Shown: piece by piece, positions 54,084-63,847 of the stretch
Position numbering within the stretch: the first letter of the stretch is position 1
How the letters are laid out: every line of letters begins with the position of its first letter
DNA from: an uncultured Eubacteriales bacterium
GTDB taxonomy: Bacteria > Bacillota > Clostridia > Oscillospirales > UBA644
DNA length: 64,000 nt
NCBI GenBank assembly: GCA_959604355.1
Contig: CAUHAO010000008.1
Coordinates: 1-64,000, forward strand
Reading direction: 5' to 3'
Made by a program: the position numbers and the translations under genes
The notes under the pieces: generated by a model
Databases searched by the model: none
The model's input: only the letters and a program-made list of their open reading frames with translations
What the model was told of the DNA's origin: nothing

Positions 54084-54128
54084 CAAAAATACGGCTCCGC
54101 CATAAAGACGGAGCCGTTTCGTTTTTCG
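54084..54128. terminator. Bidirectional terminator between degV and htrA
   Basis: ACGGCTCCG (54091-54099) pairs perfectly with CGGAGCCGT (54109-54117). A T-rich tail follows on the plus strand and ATTTTTGCG on the minus strand. Confidence 0.88.
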
Positions 54129-54138
54129 TTTTTCGTTT

Positions 54139-55386
54139 TTATCTGCCGCGGTCTTCCATGAGCAGCAGCTCGACGGTCGTATATTGCCCGTTGCGGTAGT
54201 ACGTCACGGATATCGTGTCGCCGACGCAGAGAGAGTCGTCAAACGACTGTATATCCGCCATGGTCGTGACCTGCGTGCCGTTGACCTGCGTGATTATATC
54301 ATTGACCTTTATGCCCGCGAGGTCTGCGCCGGAGCCTGCGTCGACGCCCGTCACGATAACGCCCTGAGGCAGTCCGTAACGTCTTGCCACAGACGCCGAA
54401 AGCGTCTCTCCCGTGATGCCTGTCGCGGGTCTGTCTTTGACGTATCCGTAGTCTATGAGGTCACGGATTATCGGCATTGCATAGTCTGTCGGAATGGCAA
54501 AACCGATACCTTCGACGTCCGTGTCGACTATCTTGCTCGACGTTATGCCCACGACCTTTCCGTCCGCCGTAAACAGCGCGCCGCCCGAGTTGCCGGGGTT
54601 TATCGCCGCGTCGGTCTGGATGAGCGTTTCGGACGTATTTTCCTCGCTCACCACGCGGTCAAGCGCGCTCACGATGCCCATCGTCACCGTGCCTGCAAAT
54701 TCTATACCGAGCGGATTTCCCACCGCGATGACGACCTGTCCCACGCGCAGAGAGTCGCTTTGACCTATCTGCGCTGCCGAGAGCGTAAGTCCATCCGCGT
54801 CGATTTTCAGCACCGCGAGGTCATTTTTCGCGTCGCCGCCGACGAGCGTCGCTTCACGCTGCACGCCGTCCGAAAGTGTCACGTCTATGGTCACGTCGTC
54901 GTATTCGTCGTAGTATGAAACAACGTGATAATTCGTCGCTATATAGCCGTCATCGGTGATGATTATTCCCGAGCCCGTCGCGGCGCCGCCGCCGGCTTTA
55001 TATGTGTAAAAGCCAAACTGATACGTCTTTGACGGCACCGTCACCGTGACATTGACAATGCTTTTGGATACCAGCGCCGCGGTGTCTACGAGCGAGAATG
55101 TCCCGGCCTGAGTCGACGCCGCCACGGAGCCCCTCTGCATGTCCGACAACTGCGACGAGAGTGACGTGACCTGCGCGGAGAGGGAGGAGATTCTGTTTTC
55201 GTATTTCGATATGTCCGCCGCACCGACTTCTTTCGCCGTACGCTGCACATACACGCCTGCCACGAGCGTACCCAGCAGCATCGAAAGACAAATCAGCGCG
55301 CACACGACGCTTACGATTGCCGCACCCTTGCCTTTCTTTTCTTTAACATATACGGTCCTTGTCGGGCCGTTTTCGTAACCGTTCAT
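54139..55386 (-). CDS. htrA: HtrA/DegP-like serine protease
   Basis: A 415-residue membrane-anchored protease that degrades misfolded envelope proteins. One membrane helix (about 25-48) is followed by a short coiled coil (ENRISSLSAQVTSLSSQLSD). The trypsin-like domain shows the triad: His in ATNYHVVSYY, Asp in KNDLAVLKIDA, Ser in INPGNSGGALFTADG. A PDZ domain follows (VIVTGVDAGSGADLAGIKVN, then DIITQVNGTQV). The start at 55386 has AAAGGAG 9 nt upstream; the ATG at 55431 lies in front of that site and is rejected. It is monocistronic. Confidence 0.93.
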   Translation of the reverse strand: MNGYENGPTRTVYVKEKKGKGAAIVSVVCALICLSMLLGTLVAGVYVQRTAKEVGAADISKYENRISSLSAQVTSLSSQLSDMQRGSVAASTQAGTFSLVDTAALVSKSIVNVTVTVPSKTYQFGFYTYKAGGGAATGSGIIITDDGYIATNYHVVSYYDEYDDVTIDVTLSDGVQREATLVGGDAKNDLAVLKIDADGLTLSAAQIGQSDSLRVGQVVIAVGNPLGIEFAGTVTMGIVSALDRVVSEENTSETLIQTDAAINPGNSGGALFTADGKVVGITSSKIVDTDVEGIGFAIPTDYAMPIIRDLIDYGYVKDRPATGITGETLSASVARRYGLPQGVIVTGVDAGSGADLAGIKVNDIITQVNGTQVTTMADIQSFDDSLCVGDTISVTYYRNGQYTTVELLLMEDRGR

Positions 55387-55688
55387 ATAAAGATCTCCTT
55401 TCGGTTCTTTTCTGTTTATGTTTTGTTTCACTTAGTATACTGCGGAAATTAAGAAAAAAAATTCCTTTTTTCCGTCCGAATTGTAGCAAAAGTCGCAGAC
55501 TGTGTCGTATGCGTGCCGAAGCACGCGCGTAAATGCGCAAAAATCTATGAAATTTAAGGCATTTTCGAAAAAGACTTGAAAAAATGAAAAATATAGTGTA
55601 TAATATACCATGAATACTTATAGTATGTCCTCACGCGAGGAAGAACCTTTGTTTAACGCTTACATTGTAAGCCCGGGGAGAATTAAAA
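55387..55688. other. Divergent intergenic region htrA/PBP1A
   Basis: It holds a TATACT on the minus strand at about 55435-55440 (no clear -35 box) and the PBP1A promoter at 55576-55604. Nothing else is recognised. Confidence 0.6.
55576..55604 (+). promoter_or_regulatory. Promoter of the PBP1A operon
   Basis: TTGAAA (55576-55581), a 17-nt spacer and perfect TATAAT (55599-55604). Confidence 0.75.
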
Positions 55689-58553
55689 GTGAGAAACACG
55701 ACCGGAAAAAACGAAAATAACAATAAGAAAAAGTCCGGAGGTATTTCGGGCTTCTTCGCAAACCTTTTTCCGACCTTTGCGAAGAAACGCCGCGTCGCGC
55801 GCCGCCGTGCCGAAAAGCAGGCACGCCATGACGCAGTGCTCGATGCCGCCGATATTGCCGCTTCGACTCCCGACGTCGCGGATGACCGCCCGCTGTGGGA
55901 GAAGGAGCCCGAGCTTTACCGAAAAAAACGCCCGTTCGCAGTACGCGCCCTTGCGAAAATAGGCTCGTTTATGCTGACCTGCCTTCTCTTAGGCGGAGTG
56001 CTGCTCACCGTCGCTCTCGGCGCGGGCTTTGCGCTCGTGTATTCCTTCTCCGACCCGGGACTTGACGCGACGCTTGCGAATCTCGAGCTTTCCTACACCA
56101 CACAGATTCTCGCTACGAAAAACGACGGCACGGTCGTCGTCTACGAAGAGCTTTACAGCGAGGCAAACCGCGTCTGGACGTCGATAAACGATATGCCTCA
56201 ATACCTGCTCGACGCCACCGTCGCGATAGAAGACAAGCGTTTCTATCAGCACATGGGCGTTGACCCAATCCGAACAGCCTCGGCGACTCTGGGCTATGTC
56301 CTCGATAAAATCGGAATAAAAGGTATCGGCTCGGGCGGCGGCGGCTCAACGTTGACCCAGCAGCTCGTCAAAAACGTCACCGAGGACAAAGCAACGCAGG
56401 GCAAAGCGGGTCTTGAACGTAAATTCCGCGAGATACTGCGCGCACTGTATATCGAACGTAAATACGACAAGAGCCAGATACTCGAATATTACCTCAACGT
56501 CATTCCTTTCCACGGCAACGACAACGGCGTCGGCACCGCGGCAAAATATTATTTCGACAAAGAAGTGTCCGAGCTTTCTCTGACGGAGTGCGCGGCGCTT
56601 ATTTCGATAACGAACGCTCCGGCGTACTACGACCCTTACACATACCCCGAAAGAAACCGCGAACGCCGCAACATCGTGCTTTACAATATGTATGATCAGG
56701 GAAAAATAAGCAAGGAAGAATACGATACGGCGAAGAATGAAGAACTCGTTCTCGCGGATCATACGGGCACGACCAAGTCCACGAAGGTATTCTCTTACTT
56801 TACCGATACCGTCATAGAATGGCTTGTTTCCGAGCTCGGCTCCCAGTACGGCTACACGCGCAAAGAGGCTCTCGACTATATCTACACATCGGGTTTGCGC
56901 ATCTACACCACCGTTGACCCCGACATACAGTCCCTCATGGAGGCGTATTTCGCCGACGAGAGCAGCTATCCCGAGCTTGAGGGCGACGTACAGCCTCAGG
57001 TCGCGATGGAAGTGCTCGACCCGCTCACGGGCAACATTCTCGGCATCATCGGCGGACGCGGCGAAAAGACGCAAAGCCTTTCGCTCAACCGCGCCACACA
57101 GTCCAAGCGTCAGATCGGAAGTGCGATAAAGCCTCTCACGGTCTACGGCATCGCCATCGAGGAAAACCTCATCACCGCGGCGACAGCTGTCGACGACTCT
57201 CCGCTGTATATAACCGAAACGACTGAAAAAGACAAACTATATAAACCGTATCCGTCCAACTATGACAGCACTTACAGCGGTATGCTCGACGTCAAGACGG
57301 TTTTCTCGAACTCTCTAAACACCACCGCGATGAAAGTCCTTGAGATGGTGGGTATAGATAAGAGTTACGATTTCGCGAAAAACATGTTCCGCCTTAAATC
57401 CCTTACTGAAGAAGACAAATACCTCGCGCCGCTCTCCGTCGGCTCGCTCTATAAGGGTGTCACCGTTCAGGAGGCTGTCGCGGCATATACCGTATACGCA
57501 AGCGGCGGCAAATACTCCGCTCCGCGCTGTGTGACCCGTGTTGAGACGTACGACGGCAAGGTCATCGTCGAGAATGGCGTTGACAGTACGATAGTTTTCT
57601 CTCCCCAGACCTCTTACGTCGTCACGGATATCCTCAAACGCGCTGCGTCCGTCGGCTCGAGCAAGGTGGCAAACCTTTCGCCCATCGCGACTGCCGGCAA
57701 ATCCGGTACCACGTCCTCGTTCAATGACCGCTGGTTCATCGGCTACACTCCGTATTACCTCGGCGGTATCTGGTGGGGCTACGATGAAAACGGTGTCAAC
57801 GACAATACGGAGCATGTCCGTATGTGGCACGACGTAATGAAGCAGATACACGACCTGCGCGGCATAACCGAGGCGGAATTCGAGGTTCCCGACGGTCTCG
57901 TCACCGCGTCCTACTGCTCATGCAGCGGCATGGCACCCGGTCCGTATTGCTCGACCGACCCCGCCGGAAACTGCATAAAAACGGGCATTTTCAAAGAGGG
58001 CACACAGCCCACCGAGACCTGCACGGTGCACCATCAGGTCTATATATGCTCCGAGTCGGGTCAGATAGCACACGAAAACTGCCCCTCCGCGTATCTTGCG
58101 ACTTTCCGCGACTACACGCGCAGCTACCCCAACGCATACGTCTACGTCAAAGACTCGGAATATATCTGCCCGCCGCTTTCGCCGACGCAGATACTTTACA
58201 ACAGCAACCTTTTGCCCGTTTACACCTATATGCTTCCGGAGGGCGAGTACCCCACACTTTCAAGCTCTAAAAAGACGCGCTACCGCAACTGTCTGTGCTC
58301 GACTCATGCGGCAAGCGAGAATCCTCATCCCTATACCTATAAGTTCCTTTCCTTCTGGGAGATAGGCGACGTGACCGAAGGTCTTGCAAAGCCCGCCGCT
58401 CTGCTCACTCCCTCCGAACTGCTGGCAAAGCAGCAGCTTGACCAGGAAATCGAGACAGCACGCCTGTTGTATGAGCAGACGGGGCAGCTCACCGAGGGCA
58501 TAACAATGGAAATGATGTATCCTCATCTTGCATCGGGGGAGGCGAACGATTGA
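55689..58553 (+). CDS. Class A penicillin-binding protein (PBP1A-like)
   Basis: A 954-residue bifunctional enzyme that polymerises and crosslinks peptidoglycan. A basic cytoplasmic start, one membrane helix (about 92-118), then glycosyltransferase GT51 (AIEDKRFYQHMGVDPIRTAS, GGSTLTQQLVKN, ERKFREILRALYIERKYDKS). The transpeptidase domain has RQIGSAIKPLTV (SxxK serine), FSNSLNTTAMK (SxN) and TAGKSGTTSSF (KSGT). A Cys-containing C-terminal extension follows (ASYCSCSGMAPGPYC, CTVHHQVYICSESG). GTG start with GGGGAG upstream. The stop overlaps the next ATG by one base. Confidence 0.96.
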   Translation: MRNTTGKNENNNKKKSGGISGFFANLFPTFAKKRRVARRRAEKQARHDAVLDAADIAASTPDVADDRPLWEKEPELYRKKRPFAVRALAKIGSFMLTCLLLGGVLLTVALGAGFALVYSFSDPGLDATLANLELSYTTQILATKNDGTVVVYEELYSEANRVWTSINDMPQYLLDATVAIEDKRFYQHMGVDPIRTASATLGYVLDKIGIKGIGSGGGGSTLTQQLVKNVTEDKATQGKAGLERKFREILRALYIERKYDKSQILEYYLNVIPFHGNDNGVGTAAKYYFDKEVSELSLTECAALISITNAPAYYDPYTYPERNRERRNIVLYNMYDQGKISKEEYDTAKNEELVLADHTGTTKSTKVFSYFTDTVIEWLVSELGSQYGYTRKEALDYIYTSGLRIYTTVDPDIQSLMEAYFADESSYPELEGDVQPQVAMEVLDPLTGNILGIIGGRGEKTQSLSLNRATQSKRQIGSAIKPLTVYGIAIEENLITAATAVDDSPLYITETTEKDKLYKPYPSNYDSTYSGMLDVKTVFSNSLNTTAMKVLEMVGIDKSYDFAKNMFRLKSLTEEDKYLAPLSVGSLYKGVTVQEAVAAYTVYASGGKYSAPRCVTRVETYDGKVIVENGVDSTIVFSPQTSYVVTDILKRAASVGSSKVANLSPIATAGKSGTTSSFNDRWFIGYTPYYLGGIWWGYDENGVNDNTEHVRMWHDVMKQIHDLRGITEAEFEVPDGLVTASYCSCSGMAPGPYCSTDPAGNCIKTGIFKEGTQPTETCTVHHQVYICSESGQIAHENCPSAYLATFRDYTRSYPNAYVYVKDSEYICPPLSPTQILYNSNLLPVYTYMLPEGEYPTLSSSKKTRYRNCLCSTHAASENPHPYTYKFLSFWEIGDVTEGLAKPAALLTPSELLAKQQLDQEIETARLLYEQTGQLTEGITMEMMYPHLASGEAND

Positions 58554-61000
58554 TGAAAAAGACTTTTATCCGCCTTTTCGCTTTCGCGGCGGCTCTTGCC
58601 GTCCTGATGACGTTTTTCATTCCTTTCGCGTCGTCCGCGGCGACGGAATATGAGAGCGCGTATAATTTCAACTCCGCTACCGATATGACGTGGGATCTTT
58701 CGGGCAGGAACAAGCTCATCAACCAGAGCTACGACCCGCTTACCCCCACCGCCGGCTACACGGGCATCGGTACGGCGAATTACGTCGGCCTGCGCTCCGA
58801 AATGTTCCGCTCCAACAGCGAAATGACGTTCGCACTGCGCCTGAAGCTTACTCCGAACGGCGACGGACGTATATTCCATACGAGCTCCGCCAAGACCACC
58901 GAGCCGTATATGACGCTCGAATATCTCGAACAGAAAAACAAAGTCAGCCTTACCTATTTCGACGGCTCCGTGTCCGAGACTCTTTATATGGACGTGTCCG
59001 ACGTGACGGGTGCAAATCTCGAATGGGTACACATCGCCTTCGTTTTCCGCGCATCCTCCGAGGGCACGCTCATCACTCTCTGCAAAAACGGCGTTATGGC
59101 GGACTGTATCCTCTCCTCCGCGAATCTTGCGGCACTTTCGCCGCGCCTTACATATCTCACAGGCTATCTCAAAGATGAAATATACGTCTCCAATACCGCG
59201 CGCACCGATGACGAGATCGAATTTCTTTCGACCACATCCGTCAAAGCGTTCCTGCAATCAAGGGGCGTCACGGTTATCGAGCATGTGGATACCGAGCGGC
59301 CCACAGATCCGGAGCATCCTACGGGCTCTCCCGACGACCCCTCAGAGCCTTATGTCCCCGTAAACAACGGCATAAAGTTCGACTGGATAGGCTATACGTT
59401 TGACGATTCTCTCGATATCACAATGGACTCGAACCGTCTTGTTTCGTGCGATATCAATGTTTACGCCGTCAACAAGATAGGCACGCCCTCTTACGGCGGC
59501 AAGACCGGCTACGGCCTCACGCGCCGCACATCCGCGTACCCCGCCAAATATATGACTCTCGACCGCGATCTGCTCCATTCCGCGGAGACGTTCACCGTCG
59601 GTATGTGGGTATACCGCGCCGCGGACACGGGCGATAACGGCACGTCACAGATGAAACTGCTCGACTTCACCGGCAAGGACGGATATCTCATTTTCGCGCC
59701 CTTTGCCGACGAGCCGTATCTCGCGGCGGGCTCTTCCTTCAGATATGTGGACAAATTCACGGGCGCCGTCTGCGACCCGTATTGGCCGTTCGCAGAGCAG
59801 GTACCCGACGCAATATGGAATCTTTCGGGTACATCGCTGTCGAAATTCAACAACAAATGGGTCTACGTTGCGCTTTCGTATTCCCTCACGGGGCAGGTGA
59901 GTATGTACATCAACGGAAGCCTTATCGGCGCCGTTGAAACCGGTTGCACTCTGCAATCGCTTTCGCTTACGAATCTCAATATAATGACGGGAAGCTCGTC
60001 CTCGGACACAAGCAGATACATCATCGATGAGATATACATATCGTCCAAGGCTCTGCCTGCTGCCGAGATCGGAAAGCTTCGTTCCTACGGCATAAAAACA
60101 TATTCGACCCAAGTCATTCCCGACACGGGCAACCAGGGAGAGCAGGGCGACGACCCCTCCGTTGTTCCCGATGAAAGCGACCTGCTCGAGGACAAATTCA
60201 CTTCCTCGGCGCATATAAACGGTTTTGTAGGCACGACCTTTGACACTTCGTCATTCATCGGCAAGGACATCAACAATTCCGTCTCGGCGACCGTGCGCAG
60301 CCCCAGCCTATCGCAGGGTATACACAATTACGGTCTTACGCTCGACGGCATTTCCTCATATATCCGTTACCCCATGCAGATACTCGACGACGAGGTACAG
60401 CTCACGGTCTCCGTGGCGTACAAGTGGAACGGTCCGTCGAACGGCAACACTCAGAAGCTCTTTGACTTTTCGTCCAAATCCTCGTCTGTCACCGCGCCCA
60501 ATGCGTACTTCCGTCTTGAGATGGGCGACGGTCTTTCGGGACTCTGTCTGCGCATATACGACGGCAAAAACGAAGCGTCGATAAAGACGAACGTCAACAC
60601 CGTCGGCTCATGGGTGCGCGTCACGGCGACTCTCGGCAACGGTGTCGCGCGTCTGTATGTCAACGGCTCGGAAGTCGGAAAAACGAACACCGCGGTCATC
60701 CCCTCCGATATTAAGCCCAATTATATCTTTGTCGGACGTTCGGGCGTCAAGGGCGACGCGCTCTTCAAAGGCGTCGTCGATGAAATATACATCGCTCCGA
60801 GAGTCCTCTCAAACGAGGAAATACAGGCCTTTGAAACAAACGGCATCGATCCCTCCCAGCAGGCGACCGAAACGCCTACCGAACGGGAAGATCAGCTCGA
60901 TACGCTCTGGGATTCTTTGATAAAGGGCGTTATCGTCGTCTCGGTCATCCTTGTGCTCGTCATCGCCGCGGTTATCATTATCACAGTCATAAGAAAATAA
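58553..61000 (+). CDS. Membrane-anchored surface protein with three LamG-like domains
   Basis: An 815-residue exported protein. A signal peptide (IRLFAFAAALAVLMTFFIPF) is followed by three concanavalin/LamG-like repeats of about 200 residues. Each ends in a DEIYVS, DEIYISSKALPAAEIGKLRS or DEIYIAPRVLSNEEIQAF motif. Pro/Thr-rich and Asp/Glu-rich linkers separate the repeats. One membrane helix near the C-terminus (GVIVVSVILVLVIAAVIIIT) ends in RK, so it should stay in the cell membrane rather than be sorted by a sortase. The domains probably bind glycan or protein. Its 1-nt overlap with the PBP1A stop suggests they are made together. Confidence 0.82.
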   Translation: MKKTFIRLFAFAAALAVLMTFFIPFASSAATEYESAYNFNSATDMTWDLSGRNKLINQSYDPLTPTAGYTGIGTANYVGLRSEMFRSNSEMTFALRLKLTPNGDGRIFHTSSAKTTEPYMTLEYLEQKNKVSLTYFDGSVSETLYMDVSDVTGANLEWVHIAFVFRASSEGTLITLCKNGVMADCILSSANLAALSPRLTYLTGYLKDEIYVSNTARTDDEIEFLSTTSVKAFLQSRGVTVIEHVDTERPTDPEHPTGSPDDPSEPYVPVNNGIKFDWIGYTFDDSLDITMDSNRLVSCDINVYAVNKIGTPSYGGKTGYGLTRRTSAYPAKYMTLDRDLLHSAETFTVGMWVYRAADTGDNGTSQMKLLDFTGKDGYLIFAPFADEPYLAAGSSFRYVDKFTGAVCDPYWPFAEQVPDAIWNLSGTSLSKFNNKWVYVALSYSLTGQVSMYINGSLIGAVETGCTLQSLSLTNLNIMTGSSSSDTSRYIIDEIYISSKALPAAEIGKLRSYGIKTYSTQVIPDTGNQGEQGDDPSVVPDESDLLEDKFTSSAHINGFVGTTFDTSSFIGKDINNSVSATVRSPSLSQGIHNYGLTLDGISSYIRYPMQILDDEVQLTVSVAYKWNGPSNGNTQKLFDFSSKSSSVTAPNAYFRLEMGDGLSGLCLRIYDGKNEASIKTNVNTVGSWVRVTATLGNGVARLYVNGSEVGKTNTAVIPSDIKPNYIFVGRSGVKGDALFKGVVDEIYIAPRVLSNEEIQAFETNGIDPSQQATETPTEREDQLDTLWDSLIKGVIVVSVILVLVIAAVIIITVIRK

Positions 61001-61025
61001 AATCATTCAAGGAGATATAACAGCA

Positions 61026-62066
61026 ATGACACTCATGAAACAGGAGATCTTCGAAGAACCGAAGGTCATGGAAAAATGCATCAAAACGAACGCCGACACG
61101 TTCGATAAGCTCGTTGCACAGCTCAACAGCAGAAAGATACGCAACGTCATCGTCGCCGCTCGCGGTACGTCCGATCATGCGGGCATTTACGGCAAATATA
61201 TCATCGAAAAAATGGTGGGGATCCCCGTCGGCCTTGCGGCGTGCAGCGTCGTAAGCCTCTATGACGCGGAAATCAATATGGAAGACATGCTCGTCATCGG
61301 CATCTCCCAGTCGGGTGCGGCGGCGGACGTCCTCGAATACATGAACATGGCAAAGAAGAGCGGCGCTCTTACCGTCACAATCACCAATACCGCGGATTCT
61401 CCGCTCGCAAAGGCGGCCGATTATCATCTGTTCTGCGACGCGGGTGAGGAAAAGAGCGTTGCGGCGACAAAAACCTTCGGCACTCAGCTCTATCTCATGG
61501 CTCATCTCGCGGCAAAATGGGCGGGAAGAAACGACATTCTCGCAAAACTCGCCAAAGTCCCTGAACAGATGTGCAATATCATCCTTCAAGACGATACTAT
61601 CGCCGAGATCGCACGCCGTTACCGCTTCATGGACGAGGCGTTCGTCCTCTCCAGAGGCATCAACTATCCCATAGCGCTCGAAGCGACGCTCAAAATTCAG
61701 GAAACGAACTACGTCCGAGCGAAAGCGTACCCGATCTCCGACTTTCATCACGGCCCGTTCGCAATGATAAGCGAAGGAATGCCCGTGTTCATCTATATGT
61801 CCGACGGCCCGATCAAGCAGGACACCTTTGAAATGATACACAAGCTCCAGGGTGCAGGCGCGGATATCTTCATGGTCTCCGACGACGACGAACTCCTTGC
61901 CGAGGGCGTCGAGGGCTTCAAGATCCCTGCTTGCGACAAAGAAGACATGATCGCCACCTTCTATTTCGCGATCTTCGCCCAGCTTTTCGCGGCAAATCTG
62001 GCGGATGTCAAGGGTCGCAATCCTGACGCACCCAGAGGGTTGAAAAAAGTTACCATTACACATTAA
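61026..62066 (+). CDS. Double-SIS sugar-phosphate protein (GlmS isomerase/NagB-II-like)
   Basis: A 346-residue cytoplasmic protein with two SIS domains: ARGTSDHAGIYGKYIIEKMV and SQSGAAADVLEYM in the first, EEKSVAATKTFGTQLYLMAH in the linker, and LSRGINYPIALEATLKIQET with SDFHHGPFAMI in the second. This is the isomerase half of GlmS without the glutaminase, as in SIS-type glucosamine-6-phosphate deaminases and AgaS. It probably isomerises or deaminates an amino-sugar phosphate. AAGGAG precedes the ATG. It lies after the cell-wall genes, and a kinase-like gene follows. Confidence 0.88.
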   Translation: MTLMKQEIFEEPKVMEKCIKTNADTFDKLVAQLNSRKIRNVIVAARGTSDHAGIYGKYIIEKMVGIPVGLAACSVVSLYDAEINMEDMLVIGISQSGAAADVLEYMNMAKKSGALTVTITNTADSPLAKAADYHLFCDAGEEKSVAATKTFGTQLYLMAHLAAKWAGRNDILAKLAKVPEQMCNIILQDDTIAEIARRYRFMDEAFVLSRGINYPIALEATLKIQETNYVRAKAYPISDFHHGPFAMISEGMPVFIYMSDGPIKQDTFEMIHKLQGAGADIFMVSDDDELLAEGVEGFKIPACDKEDMIATFYFAIFAQLFAANLADVKGRNPDAPRGLKKVTITH

Positions 62067-62072
62067 GGGGAT

Positions 62073-62121
62073 TGGCTTTTTTGTGCATAATTTTGAGGGG
62101 CTTAGCTTTTTTGTGCATAAC
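62073..62121. repeat. Short direct repeat, GCTTTTTTGTGCATAA
   Basis: GGCTTTTTTGTGCATAA near 62076 recurs as AGCTTTTTTGTGCATAA near 62105, inside a GGGG-TTxGC context. Confidence 0.8.
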
Positions 62122-62198
62122 TTTGTCAACTCTGCGTCCGCGGCTGCTCACATACACCAAGTATGCTCCGCGCCGACAGACTTGAGTTTTCGCGTTCT

Positions 62199-62374
62199 GC
62201 GCAAAAAATCGTCGCCCCGATAAGGCGGGAAAAAAGGTCTTGCGCAAAAAAATCGCCGCCCCGATAATGCGGGAAAGGCGGTTTTGCGCGAGAAAATCGT
62301 CGTCCCCGATAAGGCGGGAAAAAAGGCCTTGCGCGAGAAAATCGTCGTCCCGATAAGGCGGGAAAAAGGCTTGA
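62199..62374. repeat. Tandem repeat, 43-45 bp x 4
   Basis: Units start at 62199, 62242, 62286 and 62331. Each holds TGCGCAAAAAATCGTCGCCC or close variants followed by GATAAGGCGGGAAAAAAGG. The array is open in one frame and precedes the kinase-like gene, but I count it as non-coding. No other gene lies in 62067-62436. Confidence 0.92.
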
Positions 62375-62436
62375 GCATAACCTATAAAAATCATAAAAGC
62401 ATTTTTAATATAACGAAAGAGATAAGAGAATATTCC

Positions 62437-63813
62437 ATGGACTTGAAAATAAAAGCAGAACTCGATCCCGGATTTGAGCCGCTTTCCGTGTTTTGCCGCG
62501 AATTTATTCGCAAAGTCGATAAAGACGGCGGACAGGCTCTCATAATCGGCGTTGAGCGCAACAACGGCTGTGTTTCGGTGTATAAGACGAAAATTTTCGC
62601 CGACAACACGGGTCATGACAATGAAAACTACATCTACGCGGAGCGCATAGTCAAGACATTGCTTTGGGCGCGCGGCGGCTGGAAAGTCATCGTTGCGGGT
62701 TCGCCTGCAATTGTGAGCCGTCTGCGTGAGGATTACGCGAAGGGCGGAAAGCGCGAATTTGACGCGGATTTCATGAGCCGTGTCTACGAAAAACCGTTCG
62801 TCGTGGAAAGTTGCACCCTTGACCATCCGCCCGAGGCTCACGAGGTTTCCGAGCCCGTCGGCAGACATCTCGACGGCTGCCGCATCGGTTTCGACGCGGG
62901 CGGAAGCGACCGCAAGGTCAGCGCCGTCATTGACGGACAGACGGTTTATTCAGAAGAAGTCGTCTGGAACCCGAAAACACAGTCCGACCCGAAGTACCAT
63001 TACGACGGCATCCTTGCCGCCATGAAGACCGCGGCGTCGAAAATGCCCCGTGTTGACGCCATCGGCGTGAGCTCTGCGGGCATATATGTCGATAACCGCA
63101 TAATGGTCGCGTCGCTTTTCCTCAAGGTAAGTGACGATGATTTTGAGAAAACCGTAAAAAATATGTACATAGACGTGGCTCGCGAAATAGGAGACGTGCC
63201 GCTGTGCGTTGCAAACGACGGTGACGTTACCGCGCTTGCCGGAGCGATGGATCTTGACGATACGAACGTGCTCGGCATCGCAATGGGTACGAGCGAAGCG
63301 GGCGGCTATGTTGACGGCGTGGGCAATATCACGGGCTGGCTCAATGAGCTTGCGTTCGTTCCCGTCGATATCAACCTCGACGCGTCTCTCGACGAGTGGT
63401 CGGGCGACATCGGCTGCGGCGTGAAGTATTTTTCACAGGACGCCGTCATACGTCTTGCACCCGCCGCGGGCATCGAGCTTGACCGCAACCTCACTCCTGC
63501 CGAAAAACTCAAAGTCGTGCAGGGACTCATGGCGCAGGGCGACGCGCGCGCGGAGAAAATATACCGCACCGTAGGTGTTTACCTCGGCTACGCGCTTGCG
63601 TATTACGCGCAGTTCTACGACATCAAGCACGTTCTGCTCATGGGCAGAGTAACCTCCGGCAACGGCGGAGCGCTCATCCTTGAAAAGGCACAGGCTGTGC
63701 TTGCCGAAGAGTTCCCCAGACTTTCCAAACAGATAACGCTGCATATTCCCGACGAAAGCAGCCGCCGCGTGGGGCAATCCATCGCCGCGGCAAGCCTCCC
63801 GGAAATAAAATAA
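62437..63813 (+). CDS. ASKHA sugar kinase-like protein (ROK-like)
   Basis: A 458-residue protein. Residues about 1-145 are an N-terminal domain I cannot name. The following part is of the acetate/sugar kinase-Hsc70-actin fold: phosphate 1 loop IGFDAGGSDRKVSAVIDG, VDAIGVSSAGIYVDNR, VANDGDVTALAGAM, and the adenosine region GIAMGTSEAGGYV. GDIGCGVKYFSQDA may form the metal site of ROK proteins. A role in phosphorylating an amino sugar, next to the SIS gene, is plausible. I start at 62437, because earlier codons translate the tandem repeat. The ribosome-binding site is weak. Confidence 0.78.
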   Translation: MDLKIKAELDPGFEPLSVFCREFIRKVDKDGGQALIIGVERNNGCVSVYKTKIFADNTGHDNENYIYAERIVKTLLWARGGWKVIVAGSPAIVSRLREDYAKGGKREFDADFMSRVYEKPFVVESCTLDHPPEAHEVSEPVGRHLDGCRIGFDAGGSDRKVSAVIDGQTVYSEEVVWNPKTQSDPKYHYDGILAAMKTAASKMPRVDAIGVSSAGIYVDNRIMVASLFLKVSDDDFEKTVKNMYIDVAREIGDVPLCVANDGDVTALAGAMDLDDTNVLGIAMGTSEAGGYVDGVGNITGWLNELAFVPVDINLDASLDEWSGDIGCGVKYFSQDAVIRLAPAAGIELDRNLTPAEKLKVVQGLMAQGDARAEKIYRTVGVYLGYALAYYAQFYDIKHVLLMGRVTSGNGGALILEKAQAVLAEEFPRLSKQITLHIPDESSRRVGQSIAAASLPEIK

Positions 63814-63847
63814 ACAACAAAAATACTGAAAGGTTAGGAAAAAAACA

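Noticed and set aside
58553..61000. Sortase-anchored surface protein
   Set aside because: No LPxTG-like motif precedes the C-terminal helix; the protein ends in a plain membrane anchor.
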